The notes beneath the pieces are model-generated. The model did no database searches. It was given only the letters and a program-made list of their open reading frames with translations, and was not told where the DNA came from. Both the position numbers and the translations under genes were made by a program. This document shows positions 54,692-63,663 of a stretch of 64,000 bases of DNA, one piece after another (the stretch's first letter is position 1; each line of letters opens with the position of its first letter). This DNA is from Devosia naphthalenivorans (lineage in GTDB: Bacteria > Pseudomonadota > Alphaproteobacteria > Rhizobiales > Devosiaceae), in assembly GCF_003056355.1 (NCBI RefSeq), contig NZ_PYVW01000002.1:62001-126000 (forward strand), given 5' to 3'.

Positions 54692-56182
54692 TCAACGCCA
54701 GTCGCGGCAGACATATTTGACCTCGGTGAAGGCCTCCATCCCCAGTCGCGCGCCTTCGCGGCCGAGGCCGGACTGCTTCATGCCGCCGAAGGGGATAGGC
54801 GCGCCGGTCACCTTGGTGCGGTTGACGGCGACCATGCCGAATTGCAGCGCGCGGCTGGCGCGGTAGATGCGGCGTGGATCGTTGGTGTGGAGATAGGCGA
54901 TGAGGCCGTATTCGGTGTCGTTGGCGCGGGCGATGACCGTGGCTTCGTCGTCGAACGGCGCAATGGCCGCCACGGGCCCGAATGTTTCCTCATGCATGAC
55001 GAGGGCATCGGCGGGGACGTCGACGAGAACCGTGGGTGCAAAGAACAGCGGGCCGGCCGGATGCGCCTTGCCGCCAACGAGGCAGCGGGCGCCTTTGGCA
55101 AGCGCATCCTCGACATGCTGGCGCTGCTTGTCGACGGCGCGCTGGTTCATCAGCGGCCCGATATCGGGATCGTCGATGCCGGGGCCGACGGTGAGTGCGG
55201 CGGTTGCCCCGGCGAAGCGCCGGCAGAATTCGTCGTAGAGCGGGCGTTCGATGAAGAAGCGGTTGGCGCCCAGGCAATCCTGGCCGGAGGTGGCGAATTT
55301 GGCCTTGATAGCTTCTTCGACGGCCTGGTCGAGATCGGCATCGGCGAAGACGATGAATGGCGCGAGGCCGCCCAGTTCCATCACCAGACGTTTCATCGTG
55401 CCGGCCGACTGGCGGTAGAGCAGACGCCCGATTTCGGTCGAGCCGGTGAAGGAGAGGACGCGCACGCGCGGGTCGTTGGTCCAGGGCTCGACTACCTCGG
55501 CGGCACGGCCGGTGACGACGTTGAATACGCCGGGCGGCATTCCGGCACGATCGGCGAGGACGGCCAGCGCAGTGGCGGAAAACGGCGTTTCGCTCGAGGG
55601 ATGGGCCACGCAGGTGCAGCCGGCCGCCAGGGCCGCAGCCGCCTTGCGGGTCAGCATGGCGGCGGGAAAATTCCATGGGGTGATGAGGGCGGCCACCCCG
55701 GCCGGCTCGCGCCAGACTTCGACTTCGGCATCGGCCAGATGGGAGGTGACGCTCTCTATATTGGGGCGCTTGGCCTCCTCGGCGTAGAACTCGACGAACG
55801 AGGCGGCATAGTCGATTTCGCCCCGGGATTCGAACAGCGGCTTGCCCTGTTCCCGCGTCATGATCAGCGCCAGGTCGTCGCGGGCGTTGCGAATGGCCTC
55901 GTACCAGCGGCGAAGGATCGCCGCGCGTTCCTGGGGCAAGAGCCCCGACCAGTCGGGAAACGCCCTAGCGGCCGCGTCGACCGCCGTCGTGGACGCAGCG
56001 CCGTCCAGTGCTGGAACCGCGCCGATGACCTGCCCGGTGGCGGGATCGGTCACGTCGATGGTGTCGGCACTATCGTTGCTGCGCTGTCCGTCTATGAAGG
56101 CGGAAGCGCAGAACAGGTCGGGGTCGGCCAGGCCCGCGATCGGGTCGGCGCGCCGGTGGGTTTTCGATGCTGACGCTGACAT
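54692..56182 (-). CDS. NAD(P)-dependent semialdehyde dehydrogenase (DoeC/GabD-like)
   Basis: The 496-residue aldehyde dehydrogenase shows [23 protein letters not shown], the catalytic Glu in ELGGLAPFI and Cys in [10 protein letters not shown], and EETFGPVAA. It matches the succinate-semialdehyde dehydrogenase group, to which DoeC (aspartate-semialdehyde to aspartate) belongs. It is transcribed ahead of the aminotransferase, 34 bp apart. The ATG at 56182 is chosen over a GTG four codons upstream because GGAGG lies 5 bp before it. Confidence 0.85.
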   Translation of the reverse strand: MSASASKTHRRADPIAGLADPDLFCASAFIDGQRSNDSADTIDVTDPATGQVIGAVPALDGAASTTAVDAAARAFPDWSGLLPQERAAILRRWYEAIRNARDDLALIMTREQGKPLFESRGEIDYAASFVEFYAEEAKRPNIESVTSHLADAEVEVWREPAGVAALITPWNFPAAMLTRKAAAALAAGCTCVAHPSSETPFSATALAVLADRAGMPPGVFNVVTGRAAEVVEPWTNDPRVRVLSFTGSTEIGRLLYRQSAGTMKRLVMELGGLAPFIVFADADLDQAVEEAIKAKFATSGQDCLGANRFFIERPLYDEFCRRFAGATAALTVGPGIDDPDIGPLMNQRAVDKQRQHVEDALAKGARCLVGGKAHPAGPLFFAPTVLVDVPADALVMHEETFGPVAAIAPFDDEATVIARANDTEYGLIAYLHTNDPRRIYRASRALQFGMVAVNRTKVTGAPIPFGGMKQSGLGREGARLGMEAFTEVKYVCRDWR

Positions 56183-56316
56183 TGCCGCCTCCACATTGGC
56201 TGCGACAATATCGGGCTAGCGGGAGAGGCGTTCGCCAAACTCGGTCGCAAATTCGGAGGGAAGCCCTGTTTGCCAGCGGGCAAGTGGGCAAATCATCTGG
56301 CGCCGGTTGGGCGGAC

Positions 56317-56820
56317 CTATTCCTGGCTGGCGGCGAGCCGGGCGACGGGCAATGGCTCGTCCTTGATCGGGAGGGTGACGACGTAGGAATAGTAGCGCTT
56401 GATGCCGATTTCCCGGGCCAGCAGATCGTTGATCAGCCGTTGGTAATCGTCCAGGTGCCGGACGATGAGCTTGCAAATGTAGTCCATGCCGCCGCCTACG
56501 GCCCAGCATTCGACGACTTCGGGGATGGCGGCGATGGCCTTTTCGAAGCGGGCGAAATCGTCGCTGCGGTGGTTTTCGATCTCGATCGGCACGAAGACGA
56601 TGGTCACCGGCCCGAAGGCCTTGAGCGAGATCTGTGCCTGGTAACTCTCTATAATACCTGCATCTTCCAGGCGCCGCAGCCGCTCCCAGCAGGGCGTGGC
56701 GGAAAGGTTGACGCGCTCGGCCAAAGCCGCCTTGGGGATGCGGCCCTCGCGTTGCAGGATGCTCAGGATCTTGATGTCCCGGTCATCCAGCCTCAGTCGT
56801 TCGGTGTTTGATACGCTCAC
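56317..56820 (-). CDS. AsnC/Lrp-family regulator of the ectoine locus (DoeX-like)
   Basis: The 167-residue protein has an N-terminal helix-turn-helix (DIKILSILQREGRIPKAALAERVNLSATPCWERLRRL) and a C-terminal RAM/ligand-binding sheet (CWAVGGGMDYICKLIVRHLDDYQRLI). In characterised ectoine clusters an AsnC/Lrp protein, DoeX/AsnC, responds to diaminobutyrate or acetyl-diaminobutyrate. It precedes the doeC/doeD pair on the same strand. The array of 11-bp TGC units upstream is a candidate binding site. Confidence 0.85.
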   Translation of the reverse strand: MSVSNTERLRLDDRDIKILSILQREGRIPKAALAERVNLSATPCWERLRRLEDAGIIESYQAQISLKAFGPVTIVFVPIEIENHRSDDFARFEKAIAAIPEVVECWAVGGGMDYICKLIVRHLDDYQRLINDLLAREIGIKRYYSYVVTLPIKDEPLPVARLAASQE

Positions 56821-56877
56821 GCCAGATCGAGGCCCCAGTTAAATCTGGGACCACACTAGAGGCGTAACGGCACAATC

Positions 56878-56943
56878 GTCCAGCAGCATGCTTGCACATT
56901 GCTGCGGGCGTGCCTGCATAGTGCTTGCAGTTTGCCAGCAAGA
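56878..56943. promoter_or_regulatory. Phased array of 11-bp TGC-N2-GCA units upstream of the AsnC gene
   Basis: Starting at 56889 the units read TGCTTGCACAT, TGCTGCGGGCG, TGCCTGCATAG, TGCTTGCAGTT and TGCCAGCAAGA, with a weaker GTCCAGCAGCA at 56878. Every unit starts exactly 11 bp after the last, one helical turn, so they face one side of the DNA. AsnC/Lrp proteins wrap DNA around octamers using such phased sites. Confidence 0.7.
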
Positions 56944-56951
56944 ACGTCGGG

Positions 56952-57725
56952 TCAGGCGTCGAGAACAGCTTTGAGGAAATCGCGCGTGCGTTGCTCCTTG
57001 GGGTCGGTGAAGAGTTCTTCAGGCGTGCCCTGTTCCTTGATCCGGCCCTTGTCGAAGAAACAGACCCGGTCGGACACTTCGCGGGCAAAGCGCATTTCGT
57101 GGGTGACCAGCAGCATGGTCAGGTCATGTTCGGAGGCGAGGCGGGCGATGACGTTGAGGACTTCGCCGACCAGTTCGGGGTCGAGCGCCGAGGTCGGTTC
57201 GTCGAACAGCATCACCTTGGGGCGCATGGCGAGCGCGCGGGCGATGCCGACACGCTGCTGCTGGCCGCCGGATAATTGGTGGGGATATTTATCGGCCTGG
57301 TCGGCGAGGCCCACCATTTCGAGCAGTTCCTCGGCGCGCAGATTGGCATCCTGGCGGCTGAGGCCGAGCACCTTGACCGGCGCCTCGGCGATATTGCGGC
57401 GCACCGTCATATGCGGAAAGAGGTTGAACTGCTGGAACACCATGCCCAGCTGCTGGCGCATCTTGCGCAGGTGCCCCTCGCCGGCGGGAACCAACGCGCC
57501 GTTGCACTGCTCGTGCCATAGCGGCTCGTTGCCGACATAAACCACGCCGGCATTGATGGTTTCGAGCGTCATCAGCACCCGTAGCACCGTCGACTTGCCC
57601 GATCCCGAAGGCCCGATGATGGTGACCTTCTCGCCGCGCTTGACCTCGAAATCGAGGCCGTCGAGCACCTTGAGCGACCCATAGCTCTTTCCGACCTTGT
57701 CGAACTTGATGATGTGATCGCTCAT
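56952..57725 (-). CDS. ehuA: Ectoine/hydroxyectoine ABC transporter ATP-binding protein
   Basis: The 257-residue ATPase of the polar-amino-acid family has Walker [10 protein letters not shown], signature LSGGQQQR, Walker [12 protein letters not shown] and [11 protein letters not shown]. The gene order ehuB-ehuC-ehuD-ehuA, next to eutB, eutC and doeA, identifies the substrate as ectoines. The ATG overlaps the ehuD stop. It ends the minus-strand transport operon, and the AsnC gene follows after 131 bp. Confidence 0.9.
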   Translation of the reverse strand: MSDHIIKFDKVGKSYGSLKVLDGLDFEVKRGEKVTIIGPSGSGKSTVLRVLMTLETINAGVVYVGNEPLWHEQCNGALVPAGEGHLRKMRQQLGMVFQQFNLFPHMTVRRNIAEAPVKVLGLSRQDANLRAEELLEMVGLADQADKYPHQLSGGQQQRVGIARALAMRPKVMLFDEPTSALDPELVGEVLNVIARLASEHDLTMLLVTHEMRFAREVSDRVCFFDKGRIKEQGTPEELFTDPKEQRTRDFLKAVLDA

Positions 57726-58414
57726 TTGAGGGGCAGTCCTTGCTTGGGAAGGCGCATGTCGAGCAAGCGCACGCCGGCCGAGGCGACCAGGGTCATGATG
57801 AGGTAGAGCCCGCCGACCATGGAGAGCGGCACCATGTAATCGAAGGTTCGGTCGCCGATGATCTTGGCGACGTTGAGCATTTCGAGCACCGTCACCACTG
57901 ACAGCACCGGCACGTCCTTCATGATCGAGACCAGGTAATTGCCCATGGCCGGGATGATGCGCGGAATGGCCTGTGGCAGCAGGACGTGGGTGAAGGTGTG
58001 GGCGGCGGGGAAATTGAGGGCCCGCGCCGCCTCGCGCTGGTCACGGCCGATGGCTTCGAGCCCGGCGCGATACACCTCAGACGTATAGGCGCTGTATTGC
58101 AGTCCCAGCGCCAGCGCGCCGGTGAGGAAGGCCGGCAGCACGATGCCGTATTCGGGCAGTACGTAGTAGAGAAAGAACAGCTGGATCAGCAGCGGCGTAT
58201 CGCGGATGAATTCGGTCAGGGCCCTGGCCGGCCAGGAGATGAAGCGCGAGGGCGCGGCCTTGAGAACCGCCAGGATCAGGCCCAGCACCAGCGCGACGAA
58301 GAAGCCCAGCACGGTTGCCTGCACGGTGACCCACAGACCGATCAGCAGGATCGGCAGGATGGACCAGGCAAAGGCCAGTTCGCTCGATGTGTCCCATTCG
58401 ATACCGAACAGCAT
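57722..58414 (-). CDS. ehuD: Ectoine/hydroxyectoine ABC transporter permease
   Basis: The 230-residue permease belongs to the His/Glu/Gln/Arg/opine subfamily: [21 protein letters not shown] and the coupling [25 protein letters not shown] segment. It has about five helices and pairs with EhuC. The start is 2 bp after the ehuC stop. In Sinorhizobium the equivalent permease is needed for ectoine uptake as carbon source. Confidence 0.9.
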   Translation of the reverse strand: MLFGIEWDTSSELAFAWSILPILLIGLWVTVQATVLGFFVALVLGLILAVLKAAPSRFISWPARALTEFIRDTPLLIQLFFLYYVLPEYGIVLPAFLTGALALGLQYSAYTSEVYRAGLEAIGRDQREAARALNFPAAHTFTHVLLPQAIPRIIPAMGNYLVSIMKDVPVLSVVTVLEMLNVAKIIGDRTFDYMVPLSMVGGLYLIMTLVASAGVRLLDMRLPKQGLPLK

Positions 58415-58416
58415 GG

Positions 58417-59088
58417 CTAGTTACTCGCGTAGCGCCAGCGGCCGACCAGCCGCTCGAGCGTCTTCATGAGGGCGGTCACGACCAGCGCCATGCCGAAATA
58501 CATGAACAGGACCACGGTATAGATGGTGGTGCTGTCCTGGGTGAAGTTGCGCAATTGCTCGGCGCGGAAGGCCAGGTCGCCAAGGCTGATCAGGGAGACG
58601 AGCGCGGTATCCTTGAGGTTCTGCACCGCCAGATTGCCGAATGGCGGCATCATCTCGGGGATGGCCTGGGGCAGGGCGACGCCGAACAGGGCCTGGCGCG
58701 GCGTGAAATTGAGCGCCCGCGCCGCTTCGTACTGGCTTTTCTGCACCGACTGGATAGCGCCGCGCACGACTTCGGCCCCATAGGCGCCAATATTGAGCCC
58801 CAGTGCCAACACCCCCGCGACCACCGGCGGCAGGCGCAGATCGAGCCCGATGACCTGCCCGGCAATGGGCAGGGCAAAATACAGCCAGAACAATTGCACC
58901 AACAGCGAGGTGCCGCGGAAAATTTCGATATAGGCGACGGAAACCGCCTTGATCAGCCCGTTTGGCGACAGCTTGCCAATGCCGAAGGCAAAGGCCAGGA
59001 TGGCGCCCAGAATGGTCGAGTAAACGGTCAGCTGGACCGTTACCCAGGCTCCCGCCAGCAATGGCGTCAGGTACTCAGTCCAAGCCAT
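58417..59088 (-). CDS. ehuC: Ectoine/hydroxyectoine ABC transporter permease
   Basis: The 223-residue permease has the same family segments as EhuD: IFRGTSLLVQLFWLYFALP and [28 protein letters not shown] stem-loop region separates it from ehuB. The two permeases form a heterodimeric channel with ehuA as motor. Confidence 0.9.
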   Translation of the reverse strand: MAWTEYLTPLLAGAWVTVQLTVYSTILGAILAFAFGIGKLSPNGLIKAVSVAYIEIFRGTSLLVQLFWLYFALPIAGQVIGLDLRLPPVVAGVLALGLNIGAYGAEVVRGAIQSVQKSQYEAARALNFTPRQALFGVALPQAIPEMMPPFGNLAVQNLKDTALVSLISLGDLAFRAEQLRNFTQDSTTIYTVVLFMYFGMALVVTALMKTLERLVGRWRYASN

Positions 59089-59123
59089 CCAGCCTCCCTC
59101 TTTCCGTGGCCATGATGCCGAAA

Positions 59124-59170
59124 AGGCCGGCGCGGGGAAAGACCAGCGATGTTACGCCGGCCTCCCCGCG
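59124..59170 (-). other. Overlapping stems behind ehuB, possible pseudoknot
   Basis: AGGCCGGCG (59124-59132) pairs with CGCCGGCCT (59155-59163), and CGCGGGGA (59131-59138) pairs with TCCCCGCG (59163-59170). The order arm 1, arm 2, arm 1', arm 2' is that of a pseudoknot or two exclusive folds. It lies 10 bp after the ehuB stop. Confidence 0.6.
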
Positions 59171-59180
59171 TCCCCTTCGC

Positions 59181-60050
59181 TTATTCGGCGGCGCAGAGTT
59201 CTGCGGTCGTGTGCTTGGTCGAGCCATCGACGTCGGCCTGGCTGAAGCCATAGCCCATGACGGTGGAGGCCCATTCGTCGGTCTGCTTGAACTCGGCCAA
59301 GGCTTCGTTGACGGCATCGCGCAAAGCGGTGTTGTCCTGGGCGAAGGTGAAGCCACCCCAGCTGCGGACTTCCTCACCATCGATCACCGGATCGACGAAC
59401 TCGGCGGCAACTTCCACATCGTCGCTCTGGCCATCCAGCTCGGAGGCAGTGAGGCTGGTCGCCGCATAGGCATCCGCGCGGCCGGTCGAGACCGTGGAGA
59501 TGGCGTCGGCATTGCTGGCGATGGTCACCAGATTGCCTTCGCTGACACCCAGCGCCTGCATCATTTCGAGCTGGTCGGCGCCCGCCATGATGGCGACCTT
59601 GAGATCGGGATTCTCGGCGAAGTCGGTATAGGCGTGGATATCCTTGGGGTTGCCGGCCGCGACCAGCAGGCCTTCACCATAGGAGGTGTTGGGCTCCGAA
59701 TAGATCACCTGCTCGCAGCGGTCGGGCAGGATCGCCATTTCGGCCGCCACCATGTCGAAGCGGTCGGCTTGCAAGCCGGGAATGAGCGAGGAGAAATTGG
59801 TGGTCACCCACTCGATATTTTCGATGCCGAGCTGCTCGACGATGTGCTTGGCCACGTCGGGACCGGCGCCGAGATATTCCCCATTGGGATCGACATAGCC
59901 ATAGGGGATCTCGTTGGCGACCGCGATGCGGATCGTGCCGGACGCCTGAATTTCCTCAAGCGTCGCTGCGCTGACCGCAGTCGTCGCCATCGCCGCCGCG
60001 GTCAAGGCAACGAGGGCGATCGAGGCATTTTTGGTAAAGGTCGTGATCAT
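59181..60050 (-). CDS. ehuB: Ectoine/hydroxyectoine ABC transporter solute-binding protein
   Basis: The 289-residue periplasmic protein has a signal peptide (NASIALVALTAAAMATTAVSA) and a type II binding fold of the SBP_bac_3 family (IRIAVANEIPYGYVDPNGEYLGAGPDVAKHIVEQLG). EhuB binds ectoine or hydroxyectoine through aromatic residues. Its ATG at 60050 is divergent from eutB. The gene heads the transport operon. Confidence 0.9.
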   Translation of the reverse strand: MITTFTKNASIALVALTAAAMATTAVSAATLEEIQASGTIRIAVANEIPYGYVDPNGEYLGAGPDVAKHIVEQLGIENIEWVTTNFSSLIPGLQADRFDMVAAEMAILPDRCEQVIYSEPNTSYGEGLLVAAGNPKDIHAYTDFAENPDLKVAIMAGADQLEMMQALGVSEGNLVTIASNADAISTVSTGRADAYAATSLTASELDGQSDDVEVAAEFVDPVIDGEEVRSWGGFTFAQDNTALRDAVNEALAEFKQTDEWASTVMGYGFSQADVDGSTKHTTAELCAAE

Positions 60051-60460
60051 GTTTCTGTCTCCCGGTTCCTGCTGTTGGCGGTTCGCGCCATATTCTGTTT
60101 TGGCCGGTCGCCTTGCCGATGCGACCGGATAGCCTTGGTCCGACCGGAAATCCCGGTCGGGGAGTGGGTGGCCTTTTGCCGGCCAGTGAGCTGAATAGTC
60201 AGCGCTTTTGATCTGTCGTCACGGTGAACTGAGCCGGCTCCAGCGTTGCGGAGCGGAGCGTTCGAGTCGAGGGATGATACGTCTATTTTGCTGGCCGGCA
60301 GGTAGCAGGATCGGCTGCGGGGCGGCGGCAGATTGGAAGGATCGACTATCTGGAGCGCAGGCATAGTGCGGCACGAAACATGGGCCTTGCCGGCGTGGTC
60401 TTGCCACATTCGCGAACGTGCCTATGACTACATCTGCGACGGTAGCGGGAGGAGCCCGGC
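60051..60460. other. Divergent ehuB-eutB control region with CCGGTCG repeats
   Basis: These 410 bp contain no gene; eutA, which often precedes eutB, is absent. Four CCGGTCG-type elements form two inverted pairs: CCGGTCGC (60104-60111) with GCGACCGG (60121-60128), and CCGACCGG (60140-60147) with CCGGTCGG (60153-60160). They lie 54-110 bp upstream of ehuB. The rest shows no clear promoter boxes. Confidence 0.55.
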
Positions 60461-61456
60461 ATGACCATCGATTTTGCCGAGATCCTGCTGGCGCGCCAGC
60501 GGATTGCCGGGCGGGTGCTGCGGACGCCGCAACGCAACGCTGTGGCGCTGAGCGCCCGGCTCGGCGTGCCCGTGCAGATCAAGTGCGAACATCACCAGAC
60601 CACGGGCAGCTTCAAGCTGCGCGGCGCGACCAATGCCGTATTGGCGCTCGATCCTGCCCAGCGCGATGCCGGCGTCGTCGCCGCGTCCACCGGCAATCAC
60701 GGGCGAGCCCTTGCCAGCGCGGCGCGGTCCGCGGGCACCAGGGCAGTTATCTGCATGTCGCGCCTCGTACCCGCCAACAAGGTGCGGGCCATCGAGGCAC
60801 TTGGGGCCGAAATCCATATCGTCGGCAACAGCCAGGACGATGCCCAGCTGGAGGTGGACCGGCTGGTGTCGGAGGCGGGCCTGACGCAGGTGCCGCCGTT
60901 CGATCATGCCGAGGTGATTGCGGGGCAGGGCACGCTCGGGCTGGAAATGCTGGAAGATGCGCCGCGCACGACCACGGTGCTGGTGCCGCTGTCGGGCGGC
61001 GGCCTGCTGGCCGGGGTGGCGCTGGCGCTCAGGACTCTCAACCCGGCAATCCGGATCATCGGGGTCACCATGGAGCGCGGTGCCGCGATGCGGGCCAGCC
61101 TTGATGCCGGCAGACCGGTGGCGGTCGAGGAGTTGCCGACGCTGGCGGATTCGCTGGGGGGCGGGATCGGGCTGGAGAACCGGCACACATTCGGCATGGT
61201 CCGCGATCTGGTCGACGAGGTGGTGCTGGTGAGCGAGGCCGATATCGCTGCCGCCATTCGCTCGGCCTATTTCGAGGAAGGCGAAGTGCTCGAAGGCGCG
61301 GCGGCCGTGGGCATTGCGGCGCTCCATACCGGCAAGGTGACGCTCACCGGCCCGGCCGTGGTGCTGCTCAGCGGCAAGAATATCGACATGGACCTGCACC
61401 GGCGTATCGTCTCCGGCGAAACCCCGGACCTCGCGGCGGAGCGAGATCATGGCTGA
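60461..61456 (+). CDS. eutB: Hydroxyectoine utilization dehydratase EutB
   Basis: The 331-residue PLP enzyme of the threonine dehydratase group has PLP Lys52 in TTGSFKLRGATN, the ASTGNHGRALA loop and the glycine-rich PLSGGGLLAGVALAL. EutB is thought to dehydrate hydroxyectoine or a derivative as part of the conversion of hydroxyectoine to ectoine. GGGAGG lies 8 bp before the ATG. The end overlaps eutC by 8 bp. Confidence 0.88.
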   Translation: MTIDFAEILLARQRIAGRVLRTPQRNAVALSARLGVPVQIKCEHHQTTGSFKLRGATNAVLALDPAQRDAGVVAASTGNHGRALASAARSAGTRAVICMSRLVPANKVRAIEALGAEIHIVGNSQDDAQLEVDRLVSEAGLTQVPPFDHAEVIAGQGTLGLEMLEDAPRTTTVLVPLSGGGLLAGVALALRTLNPAIRIIGVTMERGAAMRASLDAGRPVAVEELPTLADSLGGGIGLENRHTFGMVRDLVDEVVLVSEADIAAAIRSAYFEEGEVLEGAAAVGIAALHTGKVTLTGPAVVLLSGKNIDMDLHRRIVSGETPDLAAERDHG

Positions 61457-62441
61457 TATCACCATCCTGACCGAAGCGGTGCTCCGGCAATTGGTGCCGC
61501 TCGATCTTGAGGCAATCGCCTGCGTCGAGGACGCTTTTCGCGCGCTGGCCACCAAGGCGGTGGTGATGCCGCCAATCCTGCGGCTCGACATTGCCGAGGC
61601 GCGTGGCGAGGTGGACGTCAAGACCGCCTATGTGCCGGGGATCGACAGTTTCGCCATCAAGATCAGCCCGGGCTTCTTCGACAATCCCAGGCTTGGCCTG
61701 CCCTCGGTCAACGGCCTCATGGTGCTGCTCAGTGCTCGCACCGGGCTGGTCGAGGCCATGCTGCTCGACAATGGCTATCTCACCGATATCCGCACCGCCG
61801 CAGCGGGCGCGGTTGCTGCGAAGTACCTGGCGCGCGCCGATGCTTCCACCGCCGCCATTATCGGCGCAGGGGCGCAGGCGCGGCTGCAGCTGGCGGCGCT
61901 TTGCCTGGTCCGGCCGATCCGCCGCGCCGTGCTGTGGTCGCGCGATCGCGGCAAGGCGGAGACACTGGCCGCCGACATTGTGGCTGAACATGGTATCGCC
62001 GTGTCGGTTGCCGCAACGGCAGAGGCAGCCGTCAGCGACGCGGATATCATCGTCACCACCACGCCATCATCGACGCCGCTGGTCCGCGCCGAATGGTTGC
62101 GAGCCGGCCAGCATTTGACCGCGATGGGCTCCGACGCCGAGCACAAGAACGAAATTGAGCCAGCGGCCGTTTTGCGCGCCGACCTCTATGTGGCCGACAG
62201 CCTCGTCCAGACAAGGCGGCTGGGCGAGTTGCATCATGCCATCGCGGCCGGACTGGTCGCGCCGGACCGGCTCTTTGCCGAGTTGGGCGCAGTCATCGCC
62301 GGGCAGGCAACCGGCCGTACGTCACCCCAGCAGATCACCATTGCCGACCTGACCGGCACCGGCGTGCAGGACACGGCCATCGCAACGCTGGCCCGCCAGC
62401 GCGCCGAAGCGGCCGGGGCCGGCCAGATATTTTCCAGTTGA
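61449..62441 (+). CDS. eutC: Ectoine utilization protein EutC (ornithine cyclodeaminase family)
   Basis: The 330-residue protein has the ornithine cyclodeaminase/mu-crystallin fold: substrate region IKISPGFFDNPRLGLPSVNGLM, dinucleotide motif AAIIGAGAQARLQLAAL and TAMGSDAEHKNEIEP. With EutB it should act on hydroxyectoine intermediates, possibly as the reductase step. The ATG overlaps eutB, so both are made together. Confidence 0.88.
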   Translation: MADITILTEAVLRQLVPLDLEAIACVEDAFRALATKAVVMPPILRLDIAEARGEVDVKTAYVPGIDSFAIKISPGFFDNPRLGLPSVNGLMVLLSARTGLVEAMLLDNGYLTDIRTAAAGAVAAKYLARADASTAAIIGAGAQARLQLAALCLVRPIRRAVLWSRDRGKAETLAADIVAEHGIAVSVAATAEAAVSDADIIVTTTPSSTPLVRAEWLRAGQHLTAMGSDAEHKNEIEPAAVLRADLYVADSLVQTRRLGELHHAIAAGLVAPDRLFAELGAVIAGQATGRTSPQQITIADLTGTGVQDTAIATLARQRAEAAGAGQIFSS

Positions 62442-62465
62442 ACGGTTTCCCGGAGGGAACGCGAA

Positions 62466-63650
62466 TTGTCTGAAATCACCCTGGCCTTTTCGATCGAGGA
62501 ATATGCCGCGCGCCTTGCCAAGGTTCGGGCCGCCATGGCCAAGGCGGGGATCGAGGTGCTTGTCGTCACCGACCCGTCCAATATGGGCTGGCTCACCGGC
62601 TATGACGGCTGGTCGTTCTATGTGCATCAGGCGGTGATCGTGCCGCCAGAGGGCGAGCCGCTGTGGTTCGGCCGGCCGCAGGACGTCAATGGCGCGCGGC
62701 TGACCAGCTATCTCGATCCGGCTTCGATGTTTTCCTATCCCGACAATTATGTGCAAAATCCGGACGTGCACCCCTATCAGGTGCTGGCCAAGGTGCTGGT
62801 CGAGAAGGGGCTTTCCGGCAGGCGGCTGGGCGTCGAGATGGACAATTATTATTTCACGGCCAAGTGCCTGGAAACACTGCGCCAGGAACTGCCGAACGCC
62901 ATTATCGGGGACGCGACGGCGCTGGTGAACTGGCAGCGGGCGGTCAAGTCCGAGCAGGAACTGGTCTATATGCGGCGGGCGGCGCGGCTGGTGGAAGTCA
63001 TGCACCAGCGCATTCGCGATGTTTCCGAGCATGGTCTGCGCAAGTGCGATCTGGTGGCTGAAATATATGATGCGGGGCTGCGCGGTACCGATGGTTTCGG
63101 CGGCGACTATGCTGCCATCGTTCCGCTCACTCCGTCCGGCAAGGATGCCTCGGCGGCGCACCTGACCTGGGACGACCGGCCCATGCGGCGCGGCGAGGGC
63201 ACGTTTTTCGAGATTGCCGGCTGCTACCGGCGCTATCACGCGCCGCTGTCGCGTACGCTCTATCTGGGCGAGCCGCCGGCCGGCATGCTCAAGGCGCAGG
63301 AGGCGGTGCTGGAAGGACTCGATGCCGGGCTCAACGCGGCGCGCCCGGGCAATACCTGCGGGCAGGTGGCCGAGGCCTTTTTCGCGGTGCTGCGCAAATA
63401 CGGGATCGAGAAGGATTCCCGCACCGGCTACCCCGTGGGCATTTCCTATCCGCCGGACTGGGGCGAGCGCACCATGAGCCTGCGGCCGGGCGACACCTCG
63501 ATCCTTGCCGAAAACATGACCTTTCACTTCATGCCGGCGATCTGGACCGACGACTGGGGTTTCGAGACCTCCGAAACTATCCGCATTCGCGCTGGGGGGC
63601 CGGCCGAGTGCCTGGCCGACGTGTCGCGCGAACTGGTCGTCAAACCCTAG
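62466..63650 (+). CDS. doeA: Ectoine hydrolase
   Basis: DoeA/EutD opens the ectoine ring to N-alpha-acetyl-diaminobutyrate. The 394-residue protein has the pita-bread (M24 peptidase-like) fold with the N-terminal domain [19 protein letters not shown] and C-terminal segments [19 protein letters not shown] and [18 protein letters not shown]; the metal ligands of M24 peptidases are replaced as in the characterised enzyme. Start is TTG, fixed by GGAGGG 8 bp upstream. It is 24 bp after eutC. Confidence 0.9.
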   Translation: MSEITLAFSIEEYAARLAKVRAAMAKAGIEVLVVTDPSNMGWLTGYDGWSFYVHQAVIVPPEGEPLWFGRPQDVNGARLTSYLDPASMFSYPDNYVQNPDVHPYQVLAKVLVEKGLSGRRLGVEMDNYYFTAKCLETLRQELPNAIIGDATALVNWQRAVKSEQELVYMRRAARLVEVMHQRIRDVSEHGLRKCDLVAEIYDAGLRGTDGFGGDYAAIVPLTPSGKDASAAHLTWDDRPMRRGEGTFFEIAGCYRRYHAPLSRTLYLGEPPAGMLKAQEAVLEGLDAGLNAARPGNTCGQVAEAFFAVLRKYGIEKDSRTGYPVGISYPPDWGERTMSLRPGDTSILAENMTFHFMPAIWTDDWGFETSETIRIRAGGPAECLADVSRELVVKP

Positions 63651-63663
63651 GCGCCGACGTCAC

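Noticed and set aside
54617..56173. 518-codon open frame on the plus strand opposite the doeC-like gene
   Set aside because: It is the mirror of a clear aldehyde dehydrogenase with all catalytic motifs. Long antisense frames arise from high-GC codon bias, and its translation shows no family motif.
58962..60194. 410-codon plus-strand frame opposite ehuB
   Set aside because: EhuB has a signal peptide and family fold. The opposite frame is repetitive in Gly, Ile and Asp and has no recognisable domain.
60428..63527. Minus-strand frames of about 400 codons opposite eutB and doeA
   Set aside because: Both lie fully antisense to genes with clear catalytic motifs and show no homology-like features.
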